A DNA stretch of 64,000 nucleotides from Cupriavidus phytohabitans. GTDB lineage: Bacteria > Pseudomonadota > Gammaproteobacteria > Burkholderiales > Burkholderiaceae. Each line of letters opens with the position of its first letter. Positions within the stretch are counted from its first letter, which is position 1. The position numbers were made by a program, and so were the translations under genes. Positions 16,388 through 25,362 of this stretch are shown piece by piece. The notes beneath the pieces were generated by a model that was given only the letters and a program-made list of their open reading frames with translations, was not told where the DNA came from and made no database searches. The stretch is from assembly GCF_000426345.1 (NCBI RefSeq), contig NZ_AUFE01000002.1, positions 186,001 through 250,000 on the forward strand. Direction: 5' to 3'.

Positions 16388-18025
16388 ATGACCATCCAGC
16401 ACGCCACGCCAGCCGCCACGCCAGCTACCACGGCATTCCCGACCTTCACCCGCGCGCAGGTGCGCCAGGCCCTGCTGGCCGGCGCCGAGATTGCGCTGAT
16501 CGACGTGCGCGAGGAAGATCCTTTCGCGCAGGAGCATCCGCTGTGGGCCGCGAACTTCCCGCTGTCGAAGCTCGAACTGGAAGCGTGGCCGCGCATCCCG
16601 CGCCGCGACACGCTGATCGTGGTCTACGGCGAACATGCCGGGGAGGACCTGGCGCCGCGCGCTGCGTCGGTGCTGCAAACGCTGGGCTATACCAACGTGC
16701 ACCGGCTTGAAGGCGGACTGGCGGCCTGGATCGCCGGCGGCGGTGAAGTGTTCCGCGACGTCAACGTGCCGAGCAAGTCGTTCGGTGAAGTGGTCGAGGC
16801 AAAGCGCCATACGCCGTCCCTGTCCGCCGAGGAAGTGCAGGCGCTGATCGACAGCAAGGCCGATGCGGTGATCATCGACGCGCGCCGCTTCGACGAGTAC
16901 CAGACCATGAGCATTCCCACTGCCACCAGCGTGCCCGGTGCCGAACTGGTGCTGCGCGTGCGCGAGCTGGCGCCCGACCCGCGCACGCAGGTGATCGTCA
17001 ACTGCGCCGGCCGCACGCGCAGCATCATCGGCACGCAGTCGCTGGTCAACGCCGGCATTCCCAACCCGGTGGCGGCGCTGCGCAACGGCACCATCGGCTG
17101 GACACTGGCGGGGCAGCAGCTCGACCACGGCGCCAGCCGCCGCGCGCCTGCCGCGGTCGGCGCCGACAACCGCGACAGCGCCCGTCGCGGCGCACGCGAG
17201 ATCGCCGACCGCGCCGGCGTGCGCCGCATTGCGCTGGCCGCGTTGCCTTCGCTGCAGGAGCCCGGCCGTACCGTGTACCGCTTCGACGTGCGCACGCCAG
17301 AGGAATTTGCCGAGGGCCACCTCCCGGGCTTCGTCAATGCGCCGGGCGGGCAGCTGGTGCAGGAAACCGACCACAACGCCCCCGTGCGCGGCGCGCGCAT
17401 CGTGCTCGCCGATGACGACGACGTGCGCGCCAGCATGACCAGCTCATGGCTGGCGCAGATGGGCTGGGAGGTCTGGGTGGTGGAGCCGGTCGATGCCACC
17501 GCGCGCGGCGAGGCCGGCGCGGTGGCGGCCAATGTGCCGGTGCCGCCAGAGGTGCCGACGGTGACGCCCGCCGAACTGGCGGCGTGGCTCGGCAAGAACG
17601 CGGACGGCGGCACCGTGGTGCTCGATTTCACCGCCAGCGCCAACTACGTCAAGCACCATGTCCCGGGCGCGTACTTCGTCATCCGCGCGCAGCTGGCCGA
17701 CGCGCTGGCGCGCATCCCGCAGGCACGGCGCTATGTGCTGACGTGCGGCTCCAGCCTGCTCGCGCGCTTTGCCGCCGCCGACCTGCAGCGGCTGACGGAC
17801 GCGGAGGTGGCGGTGCTGGAAGGCGGCACGCGGGCGTGGATCGCGGCCGGGCTGCCGCTGGAGTCTGGCGAGACGCACCTGGCGTCAGAGCGCACCGACC
17901 GCTATCGCCGGCCGTACGAAGGCACCGACAATCCGCGGGAAGCGATGCAGGGCTATCTCGACTGGGAGTTCGGGCTGATCTCGCAACTGGAGCGCGACGG
18001 CACACATGGGTTCAGGGTGGTATAG
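16388..18025 (+). CDS. Four-domain rhodanese-like sulfurtransferase
   Basis: A 545-residue cytoplasmic protein made of four rhodanese modules at about residues 20-125, 143-250, 275-375 and 390-490. Catalytic cysteines stand in module 2 (VNCAGRTRS, C206) and module 4 (LTCGSSLLAR, C453). Module 1 has VVYGEHAGED and module 3 has VLADDDDVRAS at the same loop, so both lack the cysteine and are probably structural. The C-terminal tail of about 60 residues is outside the repeats. It starts five bases after the thiol dioxygenase and should move sulfane sulfur in the same pathway. The acceptor is unknown. Confidence 0.88.
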   Translation: MTIQHATPAATPATTAFPTFTRAQVRQALLAGAEIALIDVREEDPFAQEHPLWAANFPLSKLELEAWPRIPRRDTLIVVYGEHAGEDLAPRAASVLQTLGYTNVHRLEGGLAAWIAGGGEVFRDVNVPSKSFGEVVEAKRHTPSLSAEEVQALIDSKADAVIIDARRFDEYQTMSIPTATSVPGAELVLRVRELAPDPRTQVIVNCAGRTRSIIGTQSLVNAGIPNPVAALRNGTIGWTLAGQQLDHGASRRAPAAVGADNRDSARRGAREIADRAGVRRIALAALPSLQEPGRTVYRFDVRTPEEFAEGHLPGFVNAPGGQLVQETDHNAPVRGARIVLADDDDVRASMTSSWLAQMGWEVWVVEPVDATARGEAGAVAANVPVPPEVPTVTPAELAAWLGKNADGGTVVLDFTASANYVKHHVPGAYFVIRAQLADALARIPQARRYVLTCGSSLLARFAAADLQRLTDAEVAVLEGGTRAWIAAGLPLESGETHLASERTDRYRRPYEGTDNPREAMQGYLDWEFGLISQLERDGTHGFRVV

Positions 18026-18152
18026 CAAACCTGGTTCTCCGGGGGGCGCGCGCTGTCCGAAACGCCCGGCCTAGGGTTATCCCGGGCCCTCCAACGATCT
18101 GCTGGTAAAATTCGCCTATTGACATGCATCTTTTCGCTGCATTGCGGAACGA

Positions 18153-18187
18153 ACGTAACGATTCTCTGTCAATCGTAATCGCTACGT
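18153..18187. promoter_or_regulatory. Inverted repeat before the metal-efflux genes
   Basis: ACGTAACGATT (18153-18163) and AATCGCTACGT (18177-18187) are inverted with one mismatch, followed directly by the -10-like TACAAT at 18188-18193. Its place in the 237-base gap upstream of the RND genes suggests the operator of a metal-responsive regulator, which is not in the window. Confidence 0.45.
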
Positions 18188-18262
18188 TACAATGCTGTCC
18201 CGCAGCACGACCGGCGCCCGTCCGAAACGGCGCGGCCGCCTCGTGCCCGACGCCCCCGACCC

Positions 18263-18667
18263 ATGCGATTGTTGTTCCTGCTGCTGACTGCCATGTGCCT
18301 GTCACTGCTCTCCTTTGGAGCGGTGGCGGACGCGCGCGCGTCCGTGCAGCCGGAGGTCCAGGCAGCCAGTAACGAACTGGCCGCGCTGCAGTCGGTGGAC
18401 GACATGGGCCGCGTCATCGTTCCTGGCGACGATGGCCTGAGTGACGACGACATCTGCGCAGAGCCGCCGCCCGGGTACTGCAATATCTGGTCGGCCGACC
18501 TGCTCGATCCGCTGGACCTGCTGGATGAAATCGAGGAATCCAGCGCCCTTATTGCCTTGCCCCCGGTGAAGTTTCTGCTGCCCGCCGGGGAGGTCGCGCA
18601 ACATCCCCACGGCCGCGCCGAACCGCCGCCTTCGGCCTTCTTCCGGCCGCCAATTTCCCGCTCCTGA
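18263..18667 (+). CDS. Small secreted protein, CzcI-like position
   Basis: A 134-residue protein with an N-terminal signal sequence (MRLLFLLLTAMCLSLLSFGAVADA). It then has an acidic middle (DDMGRVIVPGDDGLSDDDIC, two cysteines and LLDPLDLLDEIEE) and a Pro-rich tail with two His residues. I recognise no domain. It lies directly upstream of an outer-membrane factor/adaptor/RND set, the place where CzcI or related small periplasmic proteins are found in Cupriavidus metal-resistance operons, so a metal-sensing or modulating role is inferred from position only. It follows the inverted-repeat promoter region. Confidence 0.6.
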   Translation: MRLLFLLLTAMCLSLLSFGAVADARASVQPEVQAASNELAALQSVDDMGRVIVPGDDGLSDDDICAEPPPGYCNIWSADLLDPLDLLDEIEESSALIALPPVKFLLPAGEVAQHPHGRAEPPPSAFFRPPISRS

Positions 18668-18880
18668 GCGCCGGGCGTTCACACGCCTTGCCGCTCCCCC
18701 GCACGCACGCGCTGCCTCCGCAGCCGCCGTGCCGCGGGCCGCGCCCCCTTGCCTGATATCGCCAGCCTGCCCGCCGCCATCGCGCGCGGGCAAGCCGCTG
18801 CCGTAGTTCGTCCCGCCGTGACTCGCGCCGGGGCGCGCGGCGGCATGGCGCAGGCGTCGCATTGCTTGCATTCCGGACTC

Positions 18881-20356
18881 ATGACAACAACCAAGCTGAC
18901 CCTGATCGCGTCGCTTTCGCTGCTCGCGTTCGCCGCTGCCCCGGCCCATGCCGGTGAGCAGGGCGCCGCCACGGCGAAGGCCGCGGGGGCGGCGGGCACC
19001 GTGCCCGCCGCCCCGGCCGCACCGCTCTCCAAGCCTTCTTCGAGGACTTCCGCCGCCACGGCGCCCACTCCCGGCGCCGAGCTGCTGGCCGCCACGGCCG
19101 TGCCCAAGGCTGCCTCCGCACGCCCCGCGGGTGCCGCGGCTGGCCCCGCTTTCTCGCTGCCGCAACTGCTCGACATGGCGCAGTCGACCAACAAGGGCGT
19201 CGCCGTGGCCGAGGCCAATGTCGATGCCGCCAGCGCCGCCATCAGCAGCGCGCGCGCCTATCCCAATCCGCAGGTCGAAGTGATGTACGGCCGCCTGTCC
19301 GGCAAGCAACCCGGCGTGACCAGCGGCAATGCGCCGAGCTACGCCGTGGTGCAGAAGCTGGACTACCCGCACCAGCGCAGCCTGCGCGAGGCCATGGCCT
19401 CGCGCGGCCTGGAGTCGTCGCAGGCGGCCCGCCAGGGTTTCCGCGCCGACCTCGCCGCGCGCGTCAAGACCTCCTACTACGACGTGCTGCGGCGCGAAAG
19501 CGAGCTGCATGCCGCCGAGGAAGACCTGGCGATGATGCGGCAGATCCATTCGCGCGCACGCCTGCGCGTGGAGGTGGGCGAAGCGCCGCGCTATGAACTG
19601 ATCAAGGCCGAGACTGAACTGCTGGCCTCGCAGAAGAACCAGCAGACCGCCGAGTTGCGCGTGAACCAGGCCAAGGCCGCGCTGCGCCAGCAGGTCGGCG
19701 GCGCCATGCCGGGCCAGTTCTCGCTGGACGGCACGCTGGCACAGTCGCCGGACGTGCCGCCGCTGCCGGTGCTGCGCGACACCATGACCGCGAGCAATGC
19801 CGAGCTGGTCCAGCGCCGCACGGAACTGGAGCGCGCCCGCCTGGGCGTCGACTACCAGCGCTCGCTGCGCTGGCCGGAAGTGGCGGTGCGCGCCAGCACC
19901 GACCGCCAGCCCGACAACAACGTCTCGCAGATCGGCCTGGTCATGACCATCCCGCTGTGGGACCGCCGCCGCGGCCCGATGGGCGAGGCCACTGCGCAGG
20001 CGACGCAGGCGCAGAGCGCGCTGGAAATGCGCGAGTTCGAGCTGGCGCAGGAACTGGAATCCGCCTACCGCCAGTACGAGATCACGCAGGCGCAGGTGAC
20101 CGCGCTGGAGTCCGGCATCGTGCGTGAGGCCGAGTCGGCGCTGGGCGTGGCCGAGGCCGCCTACCGCTTCGGCGAGCGCGGCATCCTTGACTTCATCGAT
20201 GCCCAGCGCGTGCTGCGCAGTGCGCGCAACGAGCTGATCGCCGCCCAGTACGAGCAGCAGCTGGCCGCCATCCAGATCGAAAAGCTCATGTCGACCGCCC
20301 CGGGCGCCACCGCCGCGCCAGGCCTGCCGCCGACCTCCACCATCGAACAGAAATAA
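18881..20356 (+). CDS. Outer-membrane factor of HME-RND efflux (CzcC-like)
   Basis: A 491-residue TolC-family protein. The signal peptide (MTTTKLTLIASLSLLAFAAAPAHA) is followed by an unusually long Ala/Pro-rich linker to about residue 85. Two outer-membrane-efflux repeats come next: the first starts FSLPQLLDMAQ and includes AYPNPQVEV, and the second is marked by VVMT-like strands and IPLWDRRRGPMGEA near residue 360. It ends two bases before the adaptor gene. The start at 18881 is chosen for its signal peptide; an upstream frame is open but not secretory. It forms the outer-membrane duct of the tripartite pump. Confidence 0.9.
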   Translation: MTTTKLTLIASLSLLAFAAAPAHAGEQGAATAKAAGAAGTVPAAPAAPLSKPSSRTSAATAPTPGAELLAATAVPKAASARPAGAAAGPAFSLPQLLDMAQSTNKGVAVAEANVDAASAAISSARAYPNPQVEVMYGRLSGKQPGVTSGNAPSYAVVQKLDYPHQRSLREAMASRGLESSQAARQGFRADLAARVKTSYYDVLRRESELHAAEEDLAMMRQIHSRARLRVEVGEAPRYELIKAETELLASQKNQQTAELRVNQAKAALRQQVGGAMPGQFSLDGTLAQSPDVPPLPVLRDTMTASNAELVQRRTELERARLGVDYQRSLRWPEVAVRASTDRQPDNNVSQIGLVMTIPLWDRRRGPMGEATAQATQAQSALEMREFELAQELESAYRQYEITQAQVTALESGIVREAESALGVAEAAYRFGERGILDFIDAQRVLRSARNELIAAQYEQQLAAIQIEKLMSTAPGATAAPGLPPTSTIEQK

Positions 20357-20358
20357 CC

Positions 20359-21519
20359 ATGCGTCCCAATTTCCTGCTTTCGCTGACGGCCGCTGCCGTC
20401 CTGACGTTCAGCCTGGCGGCCTGTTCCGACAAGCCTGAACCCGTTGCCGAGGCGCCCAAGCTGCCGCCCGGCGTGATCCAGCCGGAAGGCAACCTGCAGC
20501 AGTCGCTGAAGGTGGCGCCGGTCACCACGTCCCCGTTCAGCGAGATGCTGCGCGTGGCCGGCCGCATCGACTTCGACGAACAGCGCGTATCGCGTATCGG
20601 CGCCAGCGTGACCGGCCGCGTCACCGACCTGTATGCCACGCTCGGCCAGGAAGTGAAGGCCGGCCAGGTGCTGGCGCGCCTGCACAGCAGCGAGCTGGGC
20701 GCGGCGCAGATGTCGTTCCTGAAGAGCGAGGCGCAGCACGACCTGCAGGTGCGCAACGCCGAGCGCGCACGCCAGCTGTTTGCCGCCGACGTGATCGGCC
20801 GCGGCGAGCTGCAGCGCCGCGAGAGCGAACTGGCGATCGCCTCCGCCGAGATGCGCGCCTACCGCGACCAGCTGCGCGTGCTCGGCATGTCGCAAGGCTC
20901 GATCGCCGAGCTGGCGAAGAATGGCAGCATCAACTCGCATTCGCCGGTGTATTCGAGCATCAGCGGCACCGTGGTCGAGCGCAACGTGGCGCAGGGCCAG
21001 GTGGTGCAGCCGGCCGACGCGCTCTACACCGTGGCAGACCTGTCGCGCGTGTGGGTCGTGGCCGAGGTGCCCGAGCAGCAGGCCGCGCAGGTCGCCGAAG
21101 GGCAGAGCGTGGAGATCGAGGTGCCGTCGCTGGCCAACGGCAAGGGCGGCAACACCATCACCGGCAAGCTGATCTACGTGGGCCGCACGGTCAGCCCGCA
21201 GTCGCGCACGGTGCTGGTCCGTACCGAGCTGGAGAACCGCGAAGGGCGCCTGAAGCCCGCCATGCTGGCCAGCATGCTGATCGCCGGCAAGCCGCAGGAC
21301 CAGCTGGTGATTCCCGCCGCCGCGGTGGTGCGCGAAGGCAACGACGAGCTGGTCTATGTCGAGATGCCGGGCAACAAGTTCCGCCTGACCAAGGTCAAGC
21401 TGGGCGCCGAGAGCGACGGCATGCGCGTGGTGCAGAACGGCGTGAAGGCCGGCGACCGCATCGTGGTCGATGGCGCGTTCCACCTGGACAACGAGCGCAA
21501 GCGCATCGAGCAAGGGTAA
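20359..21519 (+). CDS. RND periplasmic adaptor lipoprotein (CzcB-like)
   Basis: A 386-residue membrane-fusion protein. The N-terminus is a lipoprotein signal with lipobox LAAC and Cys22 as the predicted acylation site. It is followed by a beta-barrel start (VAGRIDFDEQRVSRIGASVTGRV), a lipoyl half (GQEVKAGQVLARLHS), an alpha-helical hairpin to about residue 200, and the second lipoyl half (SPVYSSISGTVVERNVAQGQ). No His-rich metal-binding N-terminal tail of the CzcB type is seen. It links the outer-membrane factor to the RND pump and is cotranscribed with both, with gaps of two and six bases. Confidence 0.9.
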   Translation: MRPNFLLSLTAAAVLTFSLAACSDKPEPVAEAPKLPPGVIQPEGNLQQSLKVAPVTTSPFSEMLRVAGRIDFDEQRVSRIGASVTGRVTDLYATLGQEVKAGQVLARLHSSELGAAQMSFLKSEAQHDLQVRNAERARQLFAADVIGRGELQRRESELAIASAEMRAYRDQLRVLGMSQGSIAELAKNGSINSHSPVYSSISGTVVERNVAQGQVVQPADALYTVADLSRVWVVAEVPEQQAAQVAEGQSVEIEVPSLANGKGGNTITGKLIYVGRTVSPQSRTVLVRTELENREGRLKPAMLASMLIAGKPQDQLVIPAAAVVREGNDELVYVEMPGNKFRLTKVKLGAESDGMRVVQNGVKAGDRIVVDGAFHLDNERKRIEQG

Positions 21520-21525
21520 TCGGAC

Positions 21526-24500
21526 ATGATGAAATCCCTAGTCGAAGCCGCCATCAAGCAGCGGCTGGTGGTTTGCGTGCTGGCCGTGGTGCTGTTCTTC
21601 TTCGGCCTGCGCGCTGCCACCAAGCTGTCGGTGGACGCCTTCCCCGATGTGACCAACGTGCAGGTGCAGATCGCCACCGAAGCCGCGGGCCGTTCGCCCG
21701 AGGAAGTCGAGCGCTTTGTCACCGTACCGGTGGAAATGGCGATGACGGGCCTGCCCGGCCTGGAAGAGATGCGCTCGCTGAACAAGGCGGGCCTGTCGCT
21801 GATCACGCTGGTCTTTACCGACGCCACCGACGTGTACTTTGCACGCCAGCTGGTGATGGAGCGCCTGATCGAAGTGGGCGGGCGCATGCCGGAAGGCGTG
21901 TCGCCGGTGCTGGGCCCGGTCTCGACCGGCCTGGGCGAGGTCTACCAGTACACGCTGGATCGTGCCGATGACGGCAACCGCGAACTGACCCAGGAAGAGC
22001 TGGCCGAGCGCCGCATCGCCCAGGACTGGGTGGTGCGCCCGCTGCTGCGCTCGATCCCGGGCGTGGCCGAGATCAACTCGCAGGGCGGCTACGTGCGGCA
22101 GTACCAGGCGCTGGTCAACCCGGAGCGCATGCGCCACTACGGTGTGTCGATCCAGCAGGTCTACCAGGCGCTGGCGCGCAACAACGCCAACTCCGGCGGT
22201 GGCGTGCTGCCGCATTACGCCGAGCAGTACCTGATCCGCGGCGTCGGCCTGGCCAAGGGCGTGGAGGACCTCGGCAGCATCGTGCTGAAGGAAGTCGACG
22301 GCACGCCGGTCTACCTGCGCGACGTGGCCAATGTCACCATCGGCCATGAGGTGCGGCAGGGCGCGCTGGTCAAGAACGGCCAGACCGAAGCCGTCGGCGG
22401 CATCGTCATGATGATGCGCGGCGGCAATGCCAAGGAAGTGGTCAGCCGCGTGAAGGCGCGCGTGGCCGAGATCAACGAGCGCGGCATGCTGCCCGGCAAG
22501 CTGCAGATCGTGCCGTACTACGACCGCAGCGAGCTGGTCGATGCCGCGCTGTGGACCGTGACCAAGGTGCTGCTCGAAGGCGTGGTGCTGGTGGTGATCG
22601 TGCTGTTCCTGTTCCTGGGCGACGTGCGCTCGTCGGTCATCGTGCTGGCCACGCTGGTGCTGACGCCATTGCTGACCTTCATGGTGATGAACCACGTCGG
22701 GCTGTCGGCCAACCTGATGTCATTGGGGGGGCTGGCGATCGCTATCGGCCTGATGGTCGACGGCTCGGTGGTGGTGGTCGAGAACGCGTTCGAGCGATTG
22801 GGGCACAAGGAGCCGGGGCTGACCAAGACCGAGATCCTGGTGAAGGCCGTGCAGGAAGTGGCCACGCCGGTGATCGTCGGCGTGGGCATCATCATCCTGG
22901 TGTTCCTGCCGCTGATGACGCTGTCCGGCATGGAAGGCAAGATGTTCGCGCCGCTGGCGTTCACCATCTCGATCGCGCTGGCGATCTCGCTGTTCCTGTC
23001 GCTGACGCTGTCGCCGGTGCTGTCGTCGTACCTGCTCAAGGGCGGCGCCGAGCATGACACGTTCCTGATTGCCTTCATGAAGCGCCACTACCTGCGGATG
23101 CTGCACTGGGCGCTGGGCAACAGCCGCAAGACCGTGCTCAGCGCGGTGGGCGCGTTTGTCGCCACGCTGCTGATCGTGCCGCTGCTGGGTACCTCGTTCA
23201 TCCCCGAGATGAAGGAAGGCTCGATCGTTCCCGCGATCGACCGCGTGCCGAACATCTCGCTGGAAGAGTCGATCAAGCTGGAGAAGGAAGCCAACAAGCT
23301 GGTGCTGGGCGTGCCGGGCGTCAAGTCGGTGGTGTCCGGCGTGGGCCGCGGCGAAAGCCCGGCCGACCCGCAGGGCCAGAACGAATCGACCCCGATCGCC
23401 AGCCTGAAGGACCGCGACCAGTGGCCCGACGGCTGGACCCAGGACGATATCGCCAACGCGATCCGCGAGAAGCTCAAGGCCATCCCCGGCGTGCAGATCG
23501 TGATGGCGCAGCCGATCTCGGACCGCGTCGACGAAATGGTCAGCGGGGTGCGCTCGGACGTGGCGGTGAAGGTGTTCGGCGACGACCTGGACAAGCTGCG
23601 CGAGCTGGCCGGCGAGATCTCGCGCGTGGCCGGCGGCATCCAGGGGTCGCAGGATATCCGTATCGAGCGCGTCTCGGGCCAGCAGTACCTGTCGATCGAG
23701 ATCGACCGCCAGGCGATCGCGCGCTACGGGCTGAACGTCTCCGACATCCACGATGTGATCGAGATCGCGATCGGTGGCAAGCGCGCCACGGATATCTTCG
23801 AAGGCGAACGCCGCTTTGCAGCGTCGGTGCGCTTGCCGGACGATTTCCGCAACAATGTCCAGGCGATCCGCCAACTGCTGGTGAACACCCCTGCCGGCAT
23901 GCAGGTGCCGCTGCAGAGCGTGGCGAAGATCGAGGTCAACGACGGCCCGGCCCAGATCAGCCGCGAAATGGCCAAGCGCCGCGTCGTGGTGATGATCAAC
24001 GTGAAGGACCGCGACCTCGGCGGCTTCGTGGCCGAGCTGCAGCAGGCCACGGCATCCAAGGTCAAGCTGCCGGAAGGCTACTACCTCGAATGGGGCGGCC
24101 AGTTCCAGAACATGGAACGCGCCATGGGCCACCTGAAGATCATCGTGCCGGTCACCATCGCCGCGATCTTCTTCCTGCTGTTCCTGCTGTTCAACTCGCT
24201 GCGCTTTGCCACGCTGATCATCACGGTGCTGCCGTTCGCATCGATCGGCGGCATCATCGGGCTGTTCGTCACCGGCGAATACCTGTCGGTGCCGGCCTCG
24301 GTGGGCTTTATCGCGCTGTGGGGCATGGCGGTGTTGAACGGCGTGGTGCTGGTGTCGTATATCCGTTCGCTGCGCGATTCGGGCTTGTCGCTCGACGAGG
24401 CGGTGGTGCAGGGCGCGACGCAGCGATTCCGTCCGGTGATGATGACCGCGACCATCGCGATGCTGGGCCTGGTGCCGTTCCTGTTCTCTACCGGCCCCGG

Positions 24501-24642
24501 ATCCGAGGTGCAGCGTCCGCTGGCGGTGGTGGTGATCGGCGGGCTGATTACGTCGACGCTGCTGACGCTGGTGATGGTGCCCACGCTGTACCGGTGGTTC
24601 GATGACAGCAAGCCGGATCCGACGAGGGATGTGCCGGTTTAA
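21526..24642 (+). CDS. HME-RND heavy-metal efflux pump (CzcA-like)
   Basis: A 1038-residue inner-membrane proton-driven transporter with 12 transmembrane helices and two large periplasmic loops. The N-terminus (SVDAFPDVTNVQVQI) and the NxxSGGGVLPHYAEQYLIRG segment are classical for the CzcA/CusA branch. The fourth-helix motif reads AIAIGLMVDGSVVVVEN. Asp412 and Glu419 are present, but the first acid of CzcA's DFG motif is replaced (AIG, residues 406-408). The pump therefore differs from the Co/Zn/Cd (DFG) class and its metal cannot be assigned from sequence. It closes the three-gene operon and a terminator follows. Confidence 0.92.
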   Translation: MMKSLVEAAIKQRLVVCVLAVVLFFFGLRAATKLSVDAFPDVTNVQVQIATEAAGRSPEEVERFVTVPVEMAMTGLPGLEEMRSLNKAGLSLITLVFTDATDVYFARQLVMERLIEVGGRMPEGVSPVLGPVSTGLGEVYQYTLDRADDGNRELTQEELAERRIAQDWVVRPLLRSIPGVAEINSQGGYVRQYQALVNPERMRHYGVSIQQVYQALARNNANSGGGVLPHYAEQYLIRGVGLAKGVEDLGSIVLKEVDGTPVYLRDVANVTIGHEVRQGALVKNGQTEAVGGIVMMMRGGNAKEVVSRVKARVAEINERGMLPGKLQIVPYYDRSELVDAALWTVTKVLLEGVVLVVIVLFLFLGDVRSSVIVLATLVLTPLLTFMVMNHVGLSANLMSLGGLAIAIGLMVDGSVVVVENAFERLGHKEPGLTKTEILVKAVQEVATPVIVGVGIIILVFLPLMTLSGMEGKMFAPLAFTISIALAISLFLSLTLSPVLSSYLLKGGAEHDTFLIAFMKRHYLRMLHWALGNSRKTVLSAVGAFVATLLIVPLLGTSFIPEMKEGSIVPAIDRVPNISLEESIKLEKEANKLVLGVPGVKSVVSGVGRGESPADPQGQNESTPIASLKDRDQWPDGWTQDDIANAIREKLKAIPGVQIVMAQPISDRVDEMVSGVRSDVAVKVFGDDLDKLRELAGEISRVAGGIQGSQDIRIERVSGQQYLSIEIDRQAIARYGLNVSDIHDVIEIAIGGKRATDIFEGERRFAASVRLPDDFRNNVQAIRQLLVNTPAGMQVPLQSVAKIEVNDGPAQISREMAKRRVVVMINVKDRDLGGFVAELQQATASKVKLPEGYYLEWGGQFQNMERAMGHLKIIVPVTIAAIFFLLFLLFNSLRFATLIITVLPFASIGGIIGLFVTGEYLSVPASVGFIALWGMAVLNGVVLVSYIRSLRDSGLSLDEAVVQGATQRFRPVMMTATIAMLGLVPFLFSTGPGSEVQRPLAVVVIGGLITSTLLTLVMVPTLYRWFDDSKPDPTRDVPV

Positions 24643-24667
24643 GGTTTGCCTTGTGTTTATGTCGTGG

Positions 24668-24706
24668 AACGCCCTATGCGCTGGTTGTGTGTGGGGCGTT
24701 TTTTTT
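24668..24706 (+). terminator. Rho-independent terminator of the RND operon
   Basis: AACGCCC (24668-24674) pairs with GGGCGTT (24694-24700) and runs into a T-tract to 24706, 26 bases after the pump gene's stop. The rest of 24643-24775 holds nothing else. Confidence 0.8.
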
Positions 24707-24775
24707 GCTGGGTTTTGGTGCCTTGCGGCTTGGCAGCCGCAGCCCGAGCCCGAGCCCGAGCCCCAAATTCCCCCC

Positions 24776-25360
24776 TCAAGCCAACCTCATCTCCAACCGC
24801 CTGGACCACAAATCCATCGTGAAATCCGGCTCCTGATGATGAATATGCCGATACAACCCAGGCTGCGCACCGATCGCATCATGCACCGCCTGCGCAGTGA
24901 TCTGCTGCTCCGCGAACAGGTGCCGGAAATGGCAGGCGACAACGACGCCATCTTCGCTCAATGCCCCCGCCGCAAGCGCCGCGACCTCATGCCAGTCGGA
25001 CTTCGGGAAGTAATACCCCAGTTCGGAAAACACGATCAGATCGAATGAGCCCTCGGGCCATTGCTGCGGCAGTTCCCCCGTCAGCACCTGCACGTGCGCA
25101 AACTCCGCCACGCGTTGGCGCGCCTGCCCGGCCGCGCTGTCGGCCAGTTCCATTGCCACCAGCGCATCGCAGCGCGGTGCCAGCTCAACGGTAAGATGCC
25201 CGCCGCCGCAGCCGGGCTCGAACGCGCGTGCGAAGCGTTCGCGCGGCAGCGTGGCCATCAGCAGCGCGCGCTTGCGTGCCTCGTACCAGCGCGTGCCCAT
25301 GCCCCAGGGGTCGTCCTGCCGGCCATACAGCCGGCTGAAATAATCGCGGTCGACCGGCAT
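24776..25360 (-). CDS. SAM-dependent methyltransferase (NodS-like)
   Basis: A 194-residue class I methyltransferase. It opens with YFSRLYGRQDDPWGMGTRWYEARKRALLMATLP, the usual start of NodS-family proteins. Motif I, FEPGCGGGHLTVELAP (about residues 47-62), binds SAM, and the acidic motif II is VAMELADSA. FDLIVFSELGYYF at about 107 is motif IV. ATG 25360 is the only start that gives the family N-terminus. It is encoded next to a frameshifted small exported protein. NodS itself N-methylates chitooligosaccharide; the substrate here is unknown and nothing nearby suggests nodulation. Confidence 0.85.
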   Translation of the reverse strand: MPVDRDYFSRLYGRQDDPWGMGTRWYEARKRALLMATLPRERFARAFEPGCGGGHLTVELAPRCDALVAMELADSAAGQARQRVAEFAHVQVLTGELPQQWPEGSFDLIVFSELGYYFPKSDWHEVAALAAGALSEDGVVVACHFRHLFAEQQITAQAVHDAIGAQPGLYRHIHHQEPDFTMDLWSRRLEMRLA

Positions 25361-25362
25361 GA

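Noticed and set aside
18119-18124. TTGACA as -35 of the metal-efflux operon
   Set aside because: No -10-like hexamer at the right distance; the better -10 (TACAAT, 18188) is too far away.
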